From the NCBI GenBank assembly GCA_947468985.1, contig CANINJ010000070.1, positions 1 through 8,719 of the forward strand: 8,719 nucleotides of DNA, in the 5' to 3' direction. Made by a program: the position numbers and the translations under genes. Numbering within the stretch: position 1 is the stretch's first letter; each line of letters starts with the position of its first letter. Shown one piece after another: positions 7,176 to 8,719 of this stretch. The notes beneath the pieces were generated by a model. That model had not been told where the DNA came from. It searched no databases and worked only from the letters and a program-made list of their open reading frames with translations. The DNA comes from Bacteroidota bacterium. GTDB lineage: Bacteria; Bacteroidota; Bacteroidia; Flavobacteriales; Flavobacteriaceae.

Positions 7176-7210
7176 CATTAATTTTAGTTTTTTAAAAGGT
7201 AGAATTAATG
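7176..7210. repeat. Perfect 8-bp inverted repeat in the mnmA leader
   Basis: CATTAATT (7176-7183) and AATTAATG (7203-7210) are exact reverse complements separated by 19 nt. The repeat starts one base upstream of the possible mnmA -7 element and covers its -33 region, so it could be an operator. It could also be a weak hairpin after the MORN-repeat gene, but no U tract follows. A chance origin in AT-rich DNA is possible. Confidence 0.35.
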
Positions 7211-7225
7211 TGAATTTAATTTTAA

Positions 7226-7942
7226 CTATTCCTCTTTTCTAATTGCTTCTCGTTTTTGGAATTTTTTACGAGGTTTATTGAAATTGTCTTTACTTACTAA
7301 TTTTCCATTTTCATAGAACGACCAAATTCCAACTTTTTTCCCTTGTTTGAAGATTCCTTTTGCAACCACTAATCCATCTGGAGCTTTGAAAATAGTTACA
7401 CCATTAATCTCCCCTTTAATATAAAAAGATTCCTCAAGAATTACGCCATTTTCAGCGGTTTTTTTATATGCACCTTCCTTGATTCCATTTTTATAATTGG
7501 TCAATTCTGCAACTTTACCAGAAGGAAAATTTATCGTTTTTAAACCCTCTAATTTTCCGTTTTTGTAATTTTCTAAAGTCATAATAATTTTTGACGCTTC
7601 GTGATAATACGTCCAAGCACCTTCGTGAAGTTTATTAATCACTTTCCCCTCACTAACTTTATTTTTCTTTTGATCGTAAAAAATAGTGTATGCCGAATTG
7701 TCTTTGCTATTAAATTCGCGGGTTGCCATTATGGATGAAGTCTTGGTGTCGTCAAAATAAGTAAACAAACCAACTTCCTTTCCGTGTTCAAAAGTGCCTT
7801 CATATCGAGGACGTTTTGATTCTTCATAAACACCTTTCCAAACGCCATTTTTCTTACCGTTTTCATCTAATTTATTAAAATCAGATTGCGCAATAATAGA
7901 TGTTGTGAAAATAAGTGCAAATACTATCAATAATTGTTTCAT
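7226..7942 (-). CDS. Secreted MORN/YwqK-type repeat protein
   Basis: A 238-aa exported protein built almost wholly of MORN-like beta-hairpin repeats. The Sec signal MKQLLIVFALIFTTSIIA is predicted to be cut before Gln19. About seven repeats of roughly 20-25 residues follow, with a G-x-x-x-G-x-W/Y/F pattern: KKNGVWKGVY (30-39), HGKEVGLFTYF (53-63), KLHEGAWTYY (104-113), NGKLEGLKTI (128-137), NGIKEGAYKK (152-161), KGEINGVTIF (176-185) and QGKKVGIWSFYENGK (200-214). The protein ends in a strongly basic tail (KPRKKFQKREAIRKEE). Database names for this family often read 'YwqK antitoxin', but nothing here resembles a toxin-antitoxin pair, and an exported protein is an unlikely antitoxin. The real role is unknown; MORN repeats elsewhere contact membranes, lipids or proteins. 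It has its own -7 element downstream of the yidC terminator. Confidence 0.85.
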   Translation of the reverse strand: MKQLLIVFALIFTTSIIAQSDFNKLDENGKKNGVWKGVYEESKRPRYEGTFEHGKEVGLFTYFDDTKTSSIMATREFNSKDNSAYTIFYDQKKNKVSEGKVINKLHEGAWTYYHEASKIIMTLENYKNGKLEGLKTINFPSGKVAELTNYKNGIKEGAYKKTAENGVILEESFYIKGEINGVTIFKAPDGLVVAKGIFKQGKKVGIWSFYENGKLVSKDNFNKPRKKFQKREAIRKEE

Positions 7943-7973
7943 AACTAAGTGGTAAATTATAAACTTATAAACT

Positions 7974-7981
7974 CAAAATTA
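7974..7981 (-). promoter_or_regulatory. Promoter -7 element of the MORN-repeat gene
   Basis: On the minus strand TAATTTTG matches TAnnTTTG exactly and lies 31 bp before the ATG at 7942. A TTG (complement of 7997-7999) lies 15 nt upstream, slightly closer than the usual 17-23 nt. Its position just after the yidC terminator supports an independent transcript. Confidence 0.45.
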
Positions 7982-8016
7982 TACTTTTTATTTTATCAAA
8001 AAATAAGCCGTTTATT

Positions 8017-8043
8017 AAAAAAGCACCCATTAAGAGTGCTTTT
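8017..8043 (-). terminator. Intrinsic terminator of yidC
   Basis: In the minus-strand transcript AAAAGCACUC pairs with GGGUGCUUUU: ten pairs, one of them U-G, around a UUAAU loop. The right arm leads into a run of six U (complement of 8017-8022). It begins 4 nt after the yidC stop codon. Confidence 0.88.
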
Positions 8044-8047
8044 AAAA

Positions 8048-8719
8048 TTATTTTTTCTTTTGCTGTGCCTTTTGAGCTTCAGCTTGTTCCATAATCTCTT
8101 GCATTTTTCGTTGGAACTTTCCTTGTTTCTTTGGCTCTTTCAGTTTGTTCTCTTGAATTTGAGCGTGAATTTTGTCATTATCAACAATATAGTTTTTGAT
8201 GACTAACATAATTCCAATCGTAATTAAATTGGATATAAAGTTATACAAACTCAATCCAGCTCCGTAACTATTGAAGAAAAATAACATCATTAATGGTGAA
8301 ACATAAATCATTATTTTCATCATTTTAGCCATATCTGGCATACCTTCTTGTGATGGTGCCGCCATTTGTTGATCGCCAGAAGTCATTTTCATATAAAAGA
8401 AAATCGCAATTGCAGCCAATATTGGAAACAAACTGATGTGACTTCCATATAAAGGAATGTGGAACGGCAATTTTACTACTTCATCAAAAGAAGATAAATC
8501 GTCTGCCCAGAGGAAACTTTTTTGTCTTAATTCAAATGCGGATGGGAAAAATTGAAATGATGCGTACATAAACGGCAACTGAATTAATGCAGGAATACAA
8601 CCAGCCATTGGGTTTACACCAGCTTTATTGTATAATTTCATTGTTTCTTGTTGCTTTTTCGCTGGCTCTTTTTTGTATTTCTCACCCAATTCTGTAATTT
8701 CTGGTCGCAATACTTTCAT
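8048..8719 (-). CDS. yidC: Membrane protein insertase YidC, C-terminal part (gene continues past right edge)
   Basis: Inserts and folds inner-membrane proteins, alone or with SecYEG. Only the last 223 codons are in the window. The Met at the edge (KVLRPEITELGEKY) is internal: it lies in the cytoplasmic loop of the conserved insertase domain, so the periplasmic domain and first transmembrane segments lie beyond 8719. Visible features are the loop KVLRPEI...MKLYNKAGVNPMAGC, the following membrane segment (CIPALIQLPFMYASFQFF, 41-58), a segment at about 95-112, and a closing membrane pair at about 133-177 (MMKIMIYVSPLMMLFFF and LYNFISNLITIGIMLVI). A long Lys/Gln-rich tail (191-223, ending QKAQQKKK) fits the basic C-terminus that contacts ribosomes in some YidC proteins. 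A clear terminator follows at once, so it is the last gene of its transcript. Confidence 0.95.
   Translation of the reverse strand: MKVLRPEITELGEKYKKEPAKKQQETMKLYNKAGVNPMAGCIPALIQLPFMYASFQFFPSAFELRQKSFLWADDLSSFDEVVKLPFHIPLYGSHISLFPILAAIAIFFYMKMTSGDQQMAAPSQEGMPDMAKMMKIMIYVSPLMMLFFFNSYGAGLSLYNFISNLITIGIMLVIKNYIVDNDKIHAQIQENKLKEPKKQGKFQRKMQEIMEQAEAQKAQQKKK

Noticed and set aside
7949..8206. Plus-strand 85-codon open frame rich in Leu and Phe
   Set aside because: It runs antisense through the yidC terminator and the 3' end of yidC. Its Leu/Phe content mirrors the Lys/Glu-rich tail codons.
1..8719. Search for CRISPR, insertion sequence, phage or defence-system content
   Set aside because: There are no spaced direct repeats, transposase or integrase motifs, tRNA-flanked attachment sites or defence domains. 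The genes are ordinary chromosomal Flavobacteriia genes.

Overview
The window reads as chromosomal DNA of a Flavobacteriia member of the Bacteroidota, probably Flavobacterium or a close relative. It is AT-rich, translation starts have A-rich leaders rather than Shine-Dalgarno sites, and several promoters fit the Bacteroidota -7 word TAnnTTTG. One protease carries a type IX secretion (T9SS) C-terminal domain. Almost every exported protein has Gln right after its predicted signal peptide. I see no mobile element, CRISPR array, tRNA or rRNA.

Left part (1-2778). The left edge holds a minus-strand small SRP RNA gene with a very good promoter. Divergent from it is a lipoprotein of the plant-type glutaminyl-peptide cyclotransferase family (186-1235). 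Next comes a Tat-exported alkaline phosphatase (1363-2778) with its own promoter-like -7 element. A strong hairpin at 2809-2848 separates it from the convergent minus-strand genes.

Middle part (2839-7126, minus strand). Four closely spaced genes read in the order mnmA (tRNA 2-thiouridylase), an S8 subtilisin-like protease with a T9SS sorting domain, an FMN-dependent nitronate monooxygenase/FabK-like protein, and a small secreted protein of unknown function. Gaps of 24, 33 and 43 bp, and no good internal promoter, suggest one transcript ending at the shared hairpin.

Right part (7226-8719, minus strand). A secreted MORN/YwqK-type repeat protein has its own -7 element. The 3' part of yidC (membrane protein insertase) runs off the right edge and ends in a clear intrinsic terminator.

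How it fits together: most of the window concerns making and exporting envelope proteins: SRP RNA for targeting, YidC for insertion, a T9SS cargo protease, a Tat enzyme and two further Sec-exported proteins. The cyclotransferase would cap the N-terminal Gln created when signal peptidase I cleaves such proteins, and four of its possible substrates are encoded here. I found no convincing undescribed multi-gene system. The best observation is this coincidence of the enzyme with Gln+1 exported proteins.
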